Assembly (NCBI GenBank): GCA_963972255.1
Contig: CAXATO010000003.1
Location: 242,811 to 306,810 of the forward strand
DNA from: UBA1479 sp002706405
GTDB taxonomy: Bacteria > Pseudomonadota > Alphaproteobacteria > Rhodospirillales > Casp-alpha2
DNA length: 64,000 nt
Reading direction: 5' to 3'
In this document: positions 22,539 through 31,743 of the stretch, in pieces
Layout: each line of letters opens with the position of its first letter
How positions within the stretch are numbered: position 1 is the stretch's first letter
Made by a program: the position numbers and the translations under genes
The notes under the pieces: model-generated
Databases searched by the model: none
What the model saw: only the letters and a program-made list of their open reading frames with translations
Told to the model about the DNA's origin: nothing

Positions 22539-25481
22539 TTACGGCGCCTTGGCCGAAACCCGGCACATGTAGCCTTTGAGGTTGGCGTGGTCCGACAGCG
22601 GGTCGCGCTGGCTCTCATCCGTCAGATGGTTGACCGACGGCCAGGGGTGGAACGGCTGGGCCCGGTCCCAGCCGATGGGGATGAACACCGTGTCCAGGCG
22701 GATGCCCGCGTGCAGCCAGGCCCGCGCCCGGATTTGGCCGTGGTCGGTTTCGACCGTGACCTCCCGGCCGTCCTCGATGCCCAGTGCGGCCGCCTTGGTC
22801 GGGTGGATCTGCACATACAGGTCCGGCCACATTTCCTGGGCCTGCCAGGAATAATGGGTCCAGGAATGGAAATGCGGGGCCGCCGGGCGGCCGGTGATCA
22901 GCTGCATGTCGAAGCCGCGGGCCTTCAGGGCGCGGGCGGGAGAATCGGCCCCTGGCTGCACGATGCGGCACGTCACCGTATCGACCTGGCCTTTGGCGAA
23001 GGGGCTGCGGACCTGCGGGCCGGTGCCGTCGCCGCGCACCGCATAGGGCAGGTCGATGAGCTGTTCCCGGTCCGTATAGAACTCGGGCAGGGCGGAAAAG
23101 CCGAGGGCCTGGAACTTGGCTTCCTGCGCCGGGGTCCAGAATTCCAGCTTGCCGCTTTTGGTCGGGAAGCGGTGGCCTTCGGGGGAACCGAGGGCGGTCG
23201 TGCCTTCCAGGTGCAGGGTCTCGATCTCCGGGGCGTCTTCGTCGGCCACGGGGACACGGACCCAGCGCCAGGGCACGGAATGCAGACGCTTCTGCGTGCA
23301 GCCTTTCATCCAGGGATCGTTGATGCACATCTCGTCCCAGAACAGGGCCGAGTCCTTGTACTTGTCCTGCAGTACGTCGTCGAAGCCGAACCGCTTGCCC
23401 AGCTCGATCCAGATCCAGCCGTCGGCCTTGGCCTCGCCCGGCGGCTCGATCACCTTGTCGATCCAGACCACCCGGCGGTCTTCGCTGGCGCGGCTGATCT
23501 CGCCTTTCTCCACGCCGGTGGCGGCGGGCAGGACATAATCCGCATAGGCGCTGGTTTCATTGGCGAACAGTTCGATATGAACCAGCAGGTCGAGGGACTT
23601 GAAGGCCTCGCGCACCCGGTCCTGATGGGGCCAGGCCGACAGCGGATTGTTGCAGGTGATGAAGGCGCGGATCGGATAGGGATCGGCCGTCTGCATGGCG
23701 TCGAGCCAGCGCGCCGGGTTGACCCCGGCCATGGGCTTTTCCGGATGGCGGATGCGGTCCGGCGGCGCGTTGGCGACCACCGGCGACGGCGTGCCGAAGT
23801 TGAAGAAGGCGCCACCCTTGCGTCCGATATTGCCGGTGATGGCGGCCAGGAACATGAGGGCGCGGTTGGTCTGCGTGCCGTTGGCGTGCTGGTTGACGCC
23901 GCGTGCCGCGAACATCACGCAGCCGTCGGCCCGGGCGATGTCCTCGGCCAAGGCCCGGATCTGCGCCGCGTCGATGCCGGTGATCCCGGCGGCCCAGTCC
24001 GGCGAATAGCCCTTGGCCATGAGATAGTCGCGCCAGGCGTCCCAGCCTTCGACCCAGTTGTCGCAGAACCGTTGATCCTGCAGATTGTGTTCGAACACAT
24101 GATGGGCGAGGGCCAGGGCCAGGGCCAAATCCGTGCCGGGGCGGATGCCGAACCATTGATCGGCCTTGCTGGCCGTCACGGTCAGGCGCGGATCGACCAC
24201 CACCATCTTGGCCCCGTTCTTCAGCCGCCAGTCATTGATCATGCCGAAATGGACGGGCCGCGATTCCGCCTGGTTGTCGCCGAAATAAACGTAGAGCGCC
24301 GCACTGCCCAGATCGCCCGGGGTATAGCTGTTGCCGCTGCCGAGCATGCCGATGGTCTGATCGTAGGCGACGGCCTTGGCCTCGGAACAGAAGGGTTCCG
24401 TATCCGTGAAGTTGGGCGTGCCCCACATCTGGGTGAACAGGCGGATGTATCCCTTGCGGGTCAGGGTGCCCGTGCGGGTGCCGGCGAACAGGGCGAGCGC
24501 TTCCGGGCCGTGTTCGGCGCGCACGGCGTCCAGCTTGGCCGCGATCTCATCCAGGGCCTGGTCCCAGCTGATGGGCTCGAACTTACCCTCGCCCCGTTCG
24601 CCGACGCGTTTCAGCGGTTGTGTCAGACGATCAGGGCTGTTGTGAAGCTGCAGCAGGAACTGGGACTTGGGGCAGACCTTGCCCTTCCATTGGAGGTCGT
24701 CCTCGTTGCCTGTCACGCGGATCACCTTGCCGTCCTTTAGGTGGTATTGCGTCGGGCAGCAGTTGAAACAGATGGTGCAGCCGCCGGACACGATCTTGTC
24801 CGGGGCCCGTTCTTCGCGGGTCGAGCGATAGGGGAAGACGATGTCGTCCGGGGTCAACGCCGGGCGCCGCTTCGGATCGTCGATCACGGCCGGACGGTGG
24901 CGGCCCGCCATGGTAAAGCCCTCGGCGGCGGGGGCGCTGGCCTTGATGCGCTCCAGGAAGATGTTGGACGGATCCAGCAGGAAGGCGTCGTGGTCGACGG
25001 CGCGGCGGCCCTCGGTTTCGATTTTTGCCAGGTGGTCGGCGCGGTCGCCGAAGGTGATGGCCTCGCCGGGGCAGACCGTCGCGCAAGCCGGGCGCCGGCC
25101 GACCGCGCGGCGGTCGTGGCACAGGTCGCATTTCACGGCGTGATGGTCGATGGCGTCATAGCCCATGGCGCCGTAGGGGCAGGCGACGACGCATTCGCCG
25201 CAGCCCGTGCAGCGGTCTTCGTTGATGCGCACGACGCCGGTGTCCGGGTCCTTGAAGATTGCCTTGGGGACGACCGGGCAGGCACGCAGGCAGGCGGGCC
25301 GCTCACAGTGCTGGCAGGACAGGGTCAGGAAATCCAGGGCCGGCTGCGTGGTGTCGCCGAGCCAGACCACGCGGTTGCGGTTTTCGCCCGGGCCCAGGCC
25401 GTGTTCCGCCTTGCACGCGGCCTCGCAGCTTTTGCAGCCGATGCAGCGTTCCATGTCGATCATCAGGGACAGGCGGGACAT
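22539..25481 (-). CDS. ferredoxin-molybdopterin oxidoreductase fusion
   Basis: A 980-residue protein joining two subunits that are usually separate. Residues about 1-170 are a four-cluster ferredoxin (NrfC/PhsB type) with Cys at 13,16,19,23; 56,59,64,68; 91,94,97,101; and 118,121,133,137. From about 230 it is a DMSO-reductase-family catalytic subunit with a further [4Fe-4S] site (CTICFNCCP, Cys270) and Cys365 in EPFCSEAKAVAY as probable molybdenum ligand, as in polysulfide/thiosulfate/arsenate-type enzymes. The C-terminal cofactor-binding domain has WMKG... and VETDHGQIRARAWL. There is no Tat signal, so it should be cytoplasmic. GGAG lies 9 bases before the ATG. The membrane subunit gene ends 12 bases upstream. 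Substrate unknown. Confidence 0.88.
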   Translation of the reverse strand: MSRLSLMIDMERCIGCKSCEAACKAEHGLGPGENRNRVVWLGDTTQPALDFLTLSCQHCERPACLRACPVVPKAIFKDPDTGVVRINEDRCTGCGECVVACPYGAMGYDAIDHHAVKCDLCHDRRAVGRRPACATVCPGEAITFGDRADHLAKIETEGRRAVDHDAFLLDPSNIFLERIKASAPAAEGFTMAGRHRPAVIDDPKRRPALTPDDIVFPYRSTREERAPDKIVSGGCTICFNCCPTQYHLKDGKVIRVTGNEDDLQWKGKVCPKSQFLLQLHNSPDRLTQPLKRVGERGEGKFEPISWDQALDEIAAKLDAVRAEHGPEALALFAGTRTGTLTRKGYIRLFTQMWGTPNFTDTEPFCSEAKAVAYDQTIGMLGSGNSYTPGDLGSAALYVYFGDNQAESRPVHFGMINDWRLKNGAKMVVVDPRLTVTASKADQWFGIRPGTDLALALALAHHVFEHNLQDQRFCDNWVEGWDAWRDYLMAKGYSPDWAAGITGIDAAQIRALAEDIARADGCVMFAARGVNQHANGTQTNRALMFLAAITGNIGRKGGAFFNFGTPSPVVANAPPDRIRHPEKPMAGVNPARWLDAMQTADPYPIRAFITCNNPLSAWPHQDRVREAFKSLDLLVHIELFANETSAYADYVLPAATGVEKGEISRASEDRRVVWIDKVIEPPGEAKADGWIWIELGKRFGFDDVLQDKYKDSALFWDEMCINDPWMKGCTQKRLHSVPWRWVRVPVADEDAPEIETLHLEGTTALGSPEGHRFPTKSGKLEFWTPAQEAKFQALGFSALPEFYTDREQLIDLPYAVRGDGTGPQVRSPFAKGQVDTVTCRIVQPGADSPARALKARGFDMQLITGRPAAPHFHSWTHYSWQAQEMWPDLYVQIHPTKAAALGIEDGREVTVETDHGQIRARAWLHAGIRLDTVFIPIGWDRAQPFHPWPSVNHLTDESQRDPLSDHANLKGYMCRVSAKAP

Positions 25482-25493
25482 CTCTGCGTTCTC

Positions 25494-26327
25494 CTACCAG
25501 GCCGCCAGGTGCCACCAGTAAATGTCGCGCCCGTCGGCGACATATCCGGCGAAGAAGGTGACCAGGACGACGTGCAGGATCAGGCCCGCAAGGAACAGCC
25601 AGGCGAGCGCCATGTGGAGCGGCCGCCACCAGGCCTGCAGCCAGGACACGGACTGCCGCGCCCCCATCAGCCGCGCTTCCTTGCGCGCCAGCCGGGCGTA
25701 GGCCAGGGACTTCAAGGGGGTCGTGAGGAAGTGGCGCAATGTCGGCGAAAACAGGGCCTCGCTGGCCTGCGGGTCGAGGCGTGCGAGCAGTGCCGTCTTG
25801 GCGTCGATGAGGGCCCGGAGTTTGGCCTTCAGGGCCGGATCACCGGCCTGGAACGGCGCTGACTTGCGCCCGAAGGTCGCCGCCATGCGGGGCGCGAGAT
25901 AGACCCGCGCCACCACGCCGGTCACGGCCAAAAGCGCCAGGCAGGCAACCAGAACCAGCGGCGGGCCCGAAAATGCGGCGGCGGCGTGCAGCGAGACCAG
26001 GAACATGCCGGCAAGGCTCGCCCCCACATGCAGGATGAACAGGCGGTTGGGGATTTGGCTGTGGCCGCCGCGCTTGCCGAGAGAGAACAGGAACGGCGCC
26101 AGCAACAGGACCGCGCCGAGCGCCGCCACGGGTTGCAGAATTTCCGTGCCCGGGCGCTGCCAGGGGGCCGGCAGGAACGGCTTGGCGATAAGATAGCCGG
26201 CAACCGCCAGCACCAGGCCGGCGACCCAGATCAACAGGCGCCGGTTCGACAGGTCGGGCCGCTTGGGCGGTTTCGCCGGCGCGGGTGCGGCGGGGCTGGT
26301 GTGGAGATCCTGCGTGTTCGTGGTCAT
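25494..26327 (-). CDS. membrane subunit for the molybdopterin oxidoreductase
   Basis: A 277-residue integral membrane protein with a Pro/Ala-rich N-terminus and about five hydrophobic segments (near residues 30-50, 64-82, 96-118, 124-142 and 240-262). Histidines lie in or near segments (RLFILHVGASL, SLHAAAAF, WWRPLHMALAW, LILHVVLV), a layout expected for a b-type cytochrome that passes electrons between the quinone pool and a partner. The long loop between segments 4 and 5 is cytoplasmic and Lys/Arg-rich. It lies directly upstream of the fusion oxidoreductase and is clearly its partner. A GGGGGAC precedes the ATG. Confidence 0.75.
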   Translation of the reverse strand: MTTNTQDLHTSPAAPAPAKPPKRPDLSNRRLLIWVAGLVLAVAGYLIAKPFLPAPWQRPGTEILQPVAALGAVLLLAPFLFSLGKRGGHSQIPNRLFILHVGASLAGMFLVSLHAAAAFSGPPLVLVACLALLAVTGVVARVYLAPRMAATFGRKSAPFQAGDPALKAKLRALIDAKTALLARLDPQASEALFSPTLRHFLTTPLKSLAYARLARKEARLMGARQSVSWLQAWWRPLHMALAWLFLAGLILHVVLVTFFAGYVADGRDIYWWHLAAW

Positions 26328-26352
26328 GTCCCCCAGGGTACGGCATCGTCCC

Positions 26353-27237
26353 TTACTGGGGAACATCCCCGGCGACGCTGCAACGGATCATATGGCGATT
26401 TTCCGTCATGTCATAATCGGCGACCGCGCGGTGGCAGGTCGACCGATTGTCCCAGATCACCAGATCGCCGACCCCCCACATGTGGCGGTAGATGTATTGC
26501 GGCTGGTAGCAATGCTCGAACAGAAAATCGAGAACGCGGCGGCTTTCGCTAAAGGAAAGCTCGTTGATCCGGCGGGTGAAACCGGGATTGACGTAGACCG
26601 TCTTCTTGCCCGTTTCCGGATGCGTGCGGATCACCGGATGGGTCACCGGCGGCACCTTGGCCCGTTCTTCCGCCGTCAAGGGCGGGCGGTCGGGCATATG
26701 GGCGAAGAAGGTGTCGTAGGCGTTGGTGTAGTCATGGGTCGCGGTCAGGCCGCCGAGGAACGCCTGCATGGGCTCGGACAGGTCGTCATAGGCTTGGGTC
26801 ATGCTGCAGAACATGGTGTCGCCGCCGTAGCTGGGAATTTCCTTGGAATGCAGGAACGATCCCTGGGTCGGGCGCGGCATGTAGGACAGGTCCGAATGCC
26901 AGTACTGCCCGGCATAGATGGCGCCGATCGGTTTGCCGGCCTTCTTGACGTTGGAGATCAGCAGGACTTCGGGGTTCTCCTCCATGTTGAACTGCGTCAG
27001 CACATGGGCTTCCAAGTCGCCGAATTTCTTCGACAGATCGACAAGCTGATCGGGCGTCAGATTCTGGCCGCGCAGCACGATCACCTGATGATCGAGGAAG
27101 GCCTGGTACAGGGCCGGGAACAGGTTGTCGTAATTGTCCTCCGCAAGGTCGAGGCCGGAAATCTCCGCCCCCAAAGCCCCCGCCAGGCGTTTCACGTCAA
27201 TTCCAGACGGCGTCGTGATCATCGTTCCCTCAGGCAT
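26353..27237 (-). CDS. TauD/TfdA-family 2-oxoglutarate dioxygenase (copy 1)
   Basis: A 294-residue Fe(II)/2-oxoglutarate dioxygenase. The facial triad is WHSDLSY (His114, Asp116) and CHRAV (His269), with Arg281 in NRHMIRCSV as the 2-oxoglutarate ligand. Other family signatures are VLRGQNLTPDQ and IPSYGGDTMFCSM. TauD-family members act on taurine, alkylsulfates, phenoxyacetates and many other compounds, so the substrate is open. AGGAG lies before the ATG. It is divergent from the LysR gene at 27389 and is upstream of, and 25 bases from, the membrane subunit gene on the same strand. A second, related TauD protein is encoded at 34834-35694. Confidence 0.92.
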   Translation of the reverse strand: MPEGTMITTPSGIDVKRLAGALGAEISGLDLAEDNYDNLFPALYQAFLDHQVIVLRGQNLTPDQLVDLSKKFGDLEAHVLTQFNMEENPEVLLISNVKKAGKPIGAIYAGQYWHSDLSYMPRPTQGSFLHSKEIPSYGGDTMFCSMTQAYDDLSEPMQAFLGGLTATHDYTNAYDTFFAHMPDRPPLTAEERAKVPPVTHPVIRTHPETGKKTVYVNPGFTRRINELSFSESRRVLDFLFEHCYQPQYIYRHMWGVGDLVIWDNRSTCHRAVADYDMTENRHMIRCSVAGDVPQ

Positions 27238-27388
27238 GGTGTCTCCTGCGCCGGACCGGGCCGGCAGATTGGTTGCGTTGATGCGGAGTGTAACCAGTCC
27301 CGACTATGCCGTAGAAATACCTTTGATCGACCAAGGTATGCCTAAATGATATATCAAGATATCGATCGCCAAGTCCGGGAGCGCCACC

Positions 27389-28303
27389 TTGAACCTGAAA
27401 GCCCTGCAGTATATCCACGCCGCGGCGCGCTACGGCAGCATCGCCCAGGCGGCGGCGCATCTTCATGTCGCTCAGCCGGCGGTCAGCCGTCAGATCCGCA
27501 AACTGGAACAGGACTTGGGTGTGCGCCTGTTGACGCGGACGGCGCAGGGCGTGTCGCCGACGGGGGAAGGGGAGCATCTTCTCGCCCGCACGGCACCCAT
27601 CCTGCAGTTGTTGGAGCAGACACGGGCAGAAGTTCGCAATTGGGACCAGGAACCGGCGGGGCCGGTGTCGGTGGCGCTGATGCCCGCGGTTGCCCCGCTG
27701 GTCGCCCCCTTGGTCGCGCAGCGTGTCCGCGACCGCTACCCCAAGGTTGTTCTCAGCCTGTCGGAAGGGCTGGGCACCGCCATTTCAGACGGCGTGCTGA
27801 CCGGGCAGTTCGACCTGGGCCTGTTCCATGCGGACCGCGAGGTGCCGTCGCTGGCGATCACCCATCTGCTGGACGAGCCCATGTTTCTGATCGGCCCGGC
27901 GGCCGACACAACCTCGGCGGGGGAGCCGGAGGCCATCGGCCTGGACGACCTGCCGGGCTATCCCCTGCTGCTGCCCGAAGCGCCCAACCCCCTGCGCCGG
28001 ATGATCGACCGGCTGACGGCGGACCGCGGCCTCACCCTCGACATCCGCGAGATCGTCAATTCGACGGCCATGATCAAGGCCATGGTCGCGGCGGGGCTCG
28101 GCTGTACGATTCAAAGCTACAGCTTTTTCCATGAGGAAACGGAACGCGGCAGGCCGCAATTCCGGGTCATGAAGATCGACGGCATGTCGCGCAACTGGTC
28201 GCTGGCCCGCCTTGACGACCGGCCGGCGGGCGGCGCGGTCCTGGCCGTCGCCGGGATCATGACGGAAATCGCGCGCGATTTCGCCGATACCCACTACCGC
28301 TGA
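27389..28303 (+). CDS. LysR-family transcriptional regulator
   Basis: A 304-residue LysR regulator with the standard N-terminal helix-turn-helix (MNLKALQYIHAAARYGSIAQ, then HVAQPAVSRQIRKLEQDLG) and a C-terminal effector domain over about 90-295. It resembles the Nac/Cbl-type subgroup in its opening. The start is TTG, with GGGAG 7 bases upstream. It is divergent from TauD copy 1 across 151 bases, so that dioxygenase and the following oxidoreductase genes are the likely targets. The intergenic region contains the AT-rich palindromes GATATATC and GATATC at about 27348-27363. Confidence 0.93.
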   Translation: MNLKALQYIHAAARYGSIAQAAAHLHVAQPAVSRQIRKLEQDLGVRLLTRTAQGVSPTGEGEHLLARTAPILQLLEQTRAEVRNWDQEPAGPVSVALMPAVAPLVAPLVAQRVRDRYPKVVLSLSEGLGTAISDGVLTGQFDLGLFHADREVPSLAITHLLDEPMFLIGPAADTTSAGEPEAIGLDDLPGYPLLLPEAPNPLRRMIDRLTADRGLTLDIREIVNSTAMIKAMVAAGLGCTIQSYSFFHEETERGRPQFRVMKIDGMSRNWSLARLDDRPAGGAVLAVAGIMTEIARDFADTHYR

Positions 28304-28320
28304 CGGCCGCCGGGGGCGGC

Positions 28321-29109
28321 TCAGGATTTGATGCGGGTGCCCATGTCCAGGATGTAGGGCGAGGGCGGGATGTAGAAATCCTGGTAATAGATGGGTCGCG
28401 TGTCGACGGAATAGGCGGTGACGTTGACTGTCGAGGCCGTGGCGCCTTCGGGCCAGGCGCAGCCTTCGGTGACATAGGCGGGCGGCATTTCCACGCGCAG
28501 GCGCTGGTGGATGTGGTGCACCGGCATGTGATGATGTTCGGCCATGACTTCGTGAAAATTCGCGCCGTCAAGGGCGGAGAGCGGCGGGTCGATCAGTTCG
28601 GGATGGCGGTCGGCCAGAGCGTAGAAGACGGCGTAGATTTCCATCGCCGCGTCGATGGTGACGATGCGGTCGATGCGCACGACCTTGTCCCGCCCTTGCT
28701 CGAGCGCGCTGGACCAGGGGCCCTTATCGCGGCTGACTTGGCGGTCGATGACGCGGGTAAAGACGGGCAGCAGATCGTCGGGCCCGCCGCTCGCGGTTCG
28801 GAACAGGAAATGCCAGGGTTCGGCCACCTGATTTTGCATCGATGCGACGGTGGTGCCGCTGCCGCGCCGGCGATGGATCAGGCCGTCGTCGACAAGGTTA
28901 CGCAGGGCGCGCTGCACGGTGCCGAGCGAACAGGGGGTATGGGCCGCCCATTCGCTTTCCGTGGGCAGGCGGGCGCCCGGCTCCCAGAAGCCGTCAGCGA
29001 TCGACGCGGTAATCGCCTGACGCAGGCGTTCGTGCTTCGGCAGGTCGTCCTGCGCCGGCCAATAGCGCCGGAGAAACTCTGCGTATCCGCCGGGCACGTC
29101 CGTCAGCAT
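28321..29109 (-). CDS. GntR-family (HutC/UTRA) transcriptional regulator
   Basis: A 262-residue regulator. The winged helix-turn-helix spans about residues 28-92 (RLRQAITASIADGFWEPGAR, LPTESEWAAHTPCSLGTVQRA, DDGLIHRRRGSGTTV). A UTRA-type ligand domain spans about 100-260, with the typical IDRIVTIDAAMEIYAVFYAL and terminal DMGTR. The helix-turn-helix TESEWA and SLGTVQRAL are as expected for the HutC subfamily. It is divergent from the sulfatase gene, with a 14-base palindrome between them, and is the best candidate for control of the sulfatase and importer genes. Confidence 0.92.
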   Translation of the reverse strand: MLTDVPGGYAEFLRRYWPAQDDLPKHERLRQAITASIADGFWEPGARLPTESEWAAHTPCSLGTVQRALRNLVDDGLIHRRRGSGTTVASMQNQVAEPWHFLFRTASGGPDDLLPVFTRVIDRQVSRDKGPWSSALEQGRDKVVRIDRIVTIDAAMEIYAVFYALADRHPELIDPPLSALDGANFHEVMAEHHHMPVHHIHQRLRVEMPPAYVTEGCAWPEGATASTVNVTAYSVDTRPIYYQDFYIPPSPYILDMGTRIKS

Positions 29110-29205
29110 TCGTGCGTTCCCTCTAGGTTTCTTCGTTTGGTGGAATTTCTTCTAAGGCTTTTACGATGTGAGGAACATCATGACCATCCTGCTTGACAAT
29201 GCAAT

Positions 29206-29224
29206 TAACTATATAGTTACTCGA
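29206..29224. promoter_or_regulatory. candidate GntR operator (site A)
   Basis: TAACTATATAGTTA (29206-29219) is a perfect 14-base palindrome, continued by CTCGA. It begins 7 bases after a TTGACA hexamer (29193-29198) that faces the sulfatase gene, so it sits where a repressor would block the promoter. The 17 bases from 29208 match a site upstream of the DUF3604 gene (39669-39685) at 15 positions. Confidence 0.6.
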
Positions 29225-29308
29225 TCATCACAGTCGTTGCGTGGTTTGCGCCAAAAAACCCGGCCGGGTGACTGAGAACCGGCCGTCAGCATAGGGAATA
29301 CCGCCGAG

Positions 29309-30769
29309 ATGGAACCCAAAAACCTCATCGTTCTGATGTCGGACGAGCATACCAAGGCCGTCACCGGGTGCTACGGGCATCCGTTCATTTCGACCCCCAA
29401 TATCGACGCCCTGGCGGCCGGCGGCACGCGATTCGATGCGGCCTATACGGTTTGCCCGGTCTGCGTTCCGGCGCGGGCCAGTTTCGCCACCGGCAAGTAC
29501 GTTCACCAGATCGGTGCCTGGGACAACGCGACGCCTTTCGACGGCACGCAGCCCAACTGGCACGCGCTTCTGCGGGATCGGGGCCATCAGACGGTTTCCA
29601 TCGGTAAATTGCATTTCCGTTCCGGCGAGGACGACAACGGCTTCGCCGACGAGGAACTGGCCATGCACGTCATCGACGGCAAGGGCGATTTGCTCGGCCT
29701 GATTCGTGACGAGGATACCCCCAAACGCGGCGCGTCCTGGAAAATGGCCAAGCTGGCCGGTCCGGGCGAAAGCATGTACACGCGCTATGACCGCGACATC
29801 ACGGCCCGCGCGCAATCCTGGCTGTACGAGGAAGCACCCAAGTACAAGGACAAGCCCTGGGTGCTGTTCGTGTCCTTCGTGGCGCCACATTTCCCGCTGA
29901 CGGCGCCGTCGGAACATTTCTATCGCTATTACAACCAGGATCTGGCGCCGCCCAAGCTTTATGACAAACGCAATGCGCCGATCCATCCCTACATCGACGA
30001 CTATCGGTCGATCTTCACCTATGACGAACACTTCAAGACCATGGACATGGTGAAACGCGCACAGGCCGGTTATCTGGGCCTGATCTCGTTCATGGACGAA
30101 CAGATCGGTCTGATCCTGAGCGCCATGGCGGATGCGGGACTGTCGTCGGACACGCGGGTGCTCTACACCACCGACCACGGCGACAACATGGGCAATCGGG
30201 GGGCCTGGGGCAAATCGGTGATGTACGAAGAAGCCGCCGCCGTGCCGCTGATCCTCAATGGACCCGACATTCCGGAAGGCCAGGTCGTCAAGACCCCGGC
30301 CACCCATTGCGACATCTATCCCTTCATCATGGATTGCGTAGGTGCCGCCGATGCGGACACGCTGCCTGCCGACCTGCCGGGCACCAACCTGATGGACTTG
30401 GCGGCGGGTGCCGAACCGGACCGCGTCGCTTTTTCCGAATACCATGGCATGGGGTCCAAGACCGCGGCCTTCCTCGTGCGCAAGGGCGACTGGAAGCTGG
30501 TCCATTACGAGGACTATCCGGACCAGCTGTTCAACCTGGCCGATGATCCCGAGGAACTTGACGATCTGGCGGGCGATCCCGCCCATGCGGCGGTGATGGC
30601 GGACCTTGCGGCCGAACTGCGGAAAATCTGCGACCCGTCCGCCGTGGACAAGGCGGCGCGCAAGACCCAGGCCCGCATGATCGTGGAAAATGGTGGTAAG
30701 GAAGCCATCATCAAGCGGGGCGACCTGGGCTTTTCCGTCCCGCCCGGCGTCCAGCCGATGTTTGATTAA
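29309..30769 (+). CDS. sulfatase (formylglycine type)
   Basis: A 486-residue type I sulfatase that would hydrolyse a sulfate (or phosphonate) ester. The formylglycine motif C-x-P-x-R is CVPAR (Cys52 to Arg56), and the metal and active-site parts are VLMSDEHTKAVTG at 8-20, GKLHFRSGEDD and TTDHGDNMGN. No signal peptide is visible, so it is probably cytoplasmic; choline sulfatase-like enzymes show the same layout. A formylglycine-generating activity must come from elsewhere in the genome. A hairpin (CGGCCGG/CCGGCCG at 29261-29285) lies in the short leader. It is followed by a phosphosulfolactate synthase-like gene. Confidence 0.92.
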   Translation: MEPKNLIVLMSDEHTKAVTGCYGHPFISTPNIDALAAGGTRFDAAYTVCPVCVPARASFATGKYVHQIGAWDNATPFDGTQPNWHALLRDRGHQTVSIGKLHFRSGEDDNGFADEELAMHVIDGKGDLLGLIRDEDTPKRGASWKMAKLAGPGESMYTRYDRDITARAQSWLYEEAPKYKDKPWVLFVSFVAPHFPLTAPSEHFYRYYNQDLAPPKLYDKRNAPIHPYIDDYRSIFTYDEHFKTMDMVKRAQAGYLGLISFMDEQIGLILSAMADAGLSSDTRVLYTTDHGDNMGNRGAWGKSVMYEEAAAVPLILNGPDIPEGQVVKTPATHCDIYPFIMDCVGAADADTLPADLPGTNLMDLAAGAEPDRVAFSEYHGMGSKTAAFLVRKGDWKLVHYEDYPDQLFNLADDPEELDDLAGDPAHAAVMADLAAELRKICDPSAVDKAARKTQARMIVENGGKEAIIKRGDLGFSVPPGVQPMFD

Positions 30770-30802
30770 CACAGACGTGCCATCGTGGGTGCGGGTGCGC
30801 CC

Positions 30803-30819
30803 GCCCGAAGCTTTCGGGC
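30803..30819. repeat. short hairpin between sulfatase and phosphosulfolactate synthase-like genes
   Basis: GCCCGAA-GCT-TTCGGGC is a perfect 7-base stem with a 3-base loop, 34 bases after the sulfatase stop and 28 bases before the next start. It lacks a T-run and may act as a processing or attenuation element. Confidence 0.4.
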
Positions 30820-30846
30820 AACATTTGACCAACCAGGAGACCGGAA

Positions 30847-31656
30847 ATGACTGCCAATACCCCCTTTGCCATGGTGCCGCTGCCCGGCGTGCGATCCCAG
30901 AAACCCCGCAAGACCGGTCTGACCATGATGATGGACTGGGGCCTGCCGATGAACCGGGTGGCCGATTACATGGACCTGCTGGCCCCCTATGTGGATTTGG
31001 CGAAGATCGTGGTCGGCACGGCGCGGCTTTATCCCGAAGATTATCTGGTCAAGAAGCTCGCCCTTTATAAATCCTACGACGTGACGCCGTTCCTGGGCGG
31101 GCAGTTTTCCGAATATGTTTTCGCGACCCAGGGCTGGCCGGCCATGCAGGGCTTTTTTGCCGAGGCCAAACGCCTGGGATTCGATGCGCTGGAAATCTCC
31201 GACAACTGCGTGCCGCTGGATGACGCCGAACGGACCAAGATGATCAAGATGGCCATCGCCGAGGGCTTGGAAGTCCACGGCGAAGTCGGATCGAAGGTCG
31301 TCAACCAGACGCCTCAGGACCTGATCGACCAGACCAACGTCTGTTTCGACGCGGGCTGCGAAATCGTTCTGGTCGAAGGGGCCGAACTGGTCACCGATGG
31401 CAAGGTCAACGAAGCCATGATGTCGGCCCTGAAGGACGGCCTGGACCTGAAGCGCACGCTGCTGGAACTCACCGGTTCCTGGATCAAGGGCGTGACCCTG
31501 AACGACGTGTTCGAGCTGAAGAAGTTCCTGCTGACCGAATTCGGGCCCGAGGTGAACCTGGCGAATGTCATGCCTGACGACGTGATGGAGACCGAAGCCC
31601 AGCGTTGCGGGCTGTCCGTGATCGGGCCAAAGGAACGGGCCGAAGCGGCGGAGTAA
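30847..31656 (+). CDS. phosphosulfolactate synthase (ComA)-family protein
   Basis: A 269-residue TIM-barrel protein of the ComA family. Archaeal and Bacillus ComA add sulfite to phosphoenolpyruvate to give (2R)-phospho-3-sulfolactate. Family features are KPRKTGLTMMMDWGLP near the N-terminus, LAPYVDLAKIVVGTARLYP, FDALEISDNCVPL, GEVGSKV and IVLVEGAE. AGGAG precedes the ATG. It follows the sulfatase on the same strand. Whether it works in the synthetic direction or takes part in sulfonate breakdown is not known. Confidence 0.85.
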   Translation: MTANTPFAMVPLPGVRSQKPRKTGLTMMMDWGLPMNRVADYMDLLAPYVDLAKIVVGTARLYPEDYLVKKLALYKSYDVTPFLGGQFSEYVFATQGWPAMQGFFAEAKRLGFDALEISDNCVPLDDAERTKMIKMAIAEGLEVHGEVGSKVVNQTPQDLIDQTNVCFDAGCEIVLVEGAELVTDGKVNEAMMSALKDGLDLKRTLLELTGSWIKGVTLNDVFELKKFLLTEFGPEVNLANVMPDDVMETEAQRCGLSVIGPKERAEAAE

Positions 31657-31743
31657 CCGACCCCGCCGCGTGGTCCGATTTGCCACCATCAAATCTTGGG
31701 CGTATCGTTTCCGCCCTTATCGGCAGACCGGACCACGCCCACC

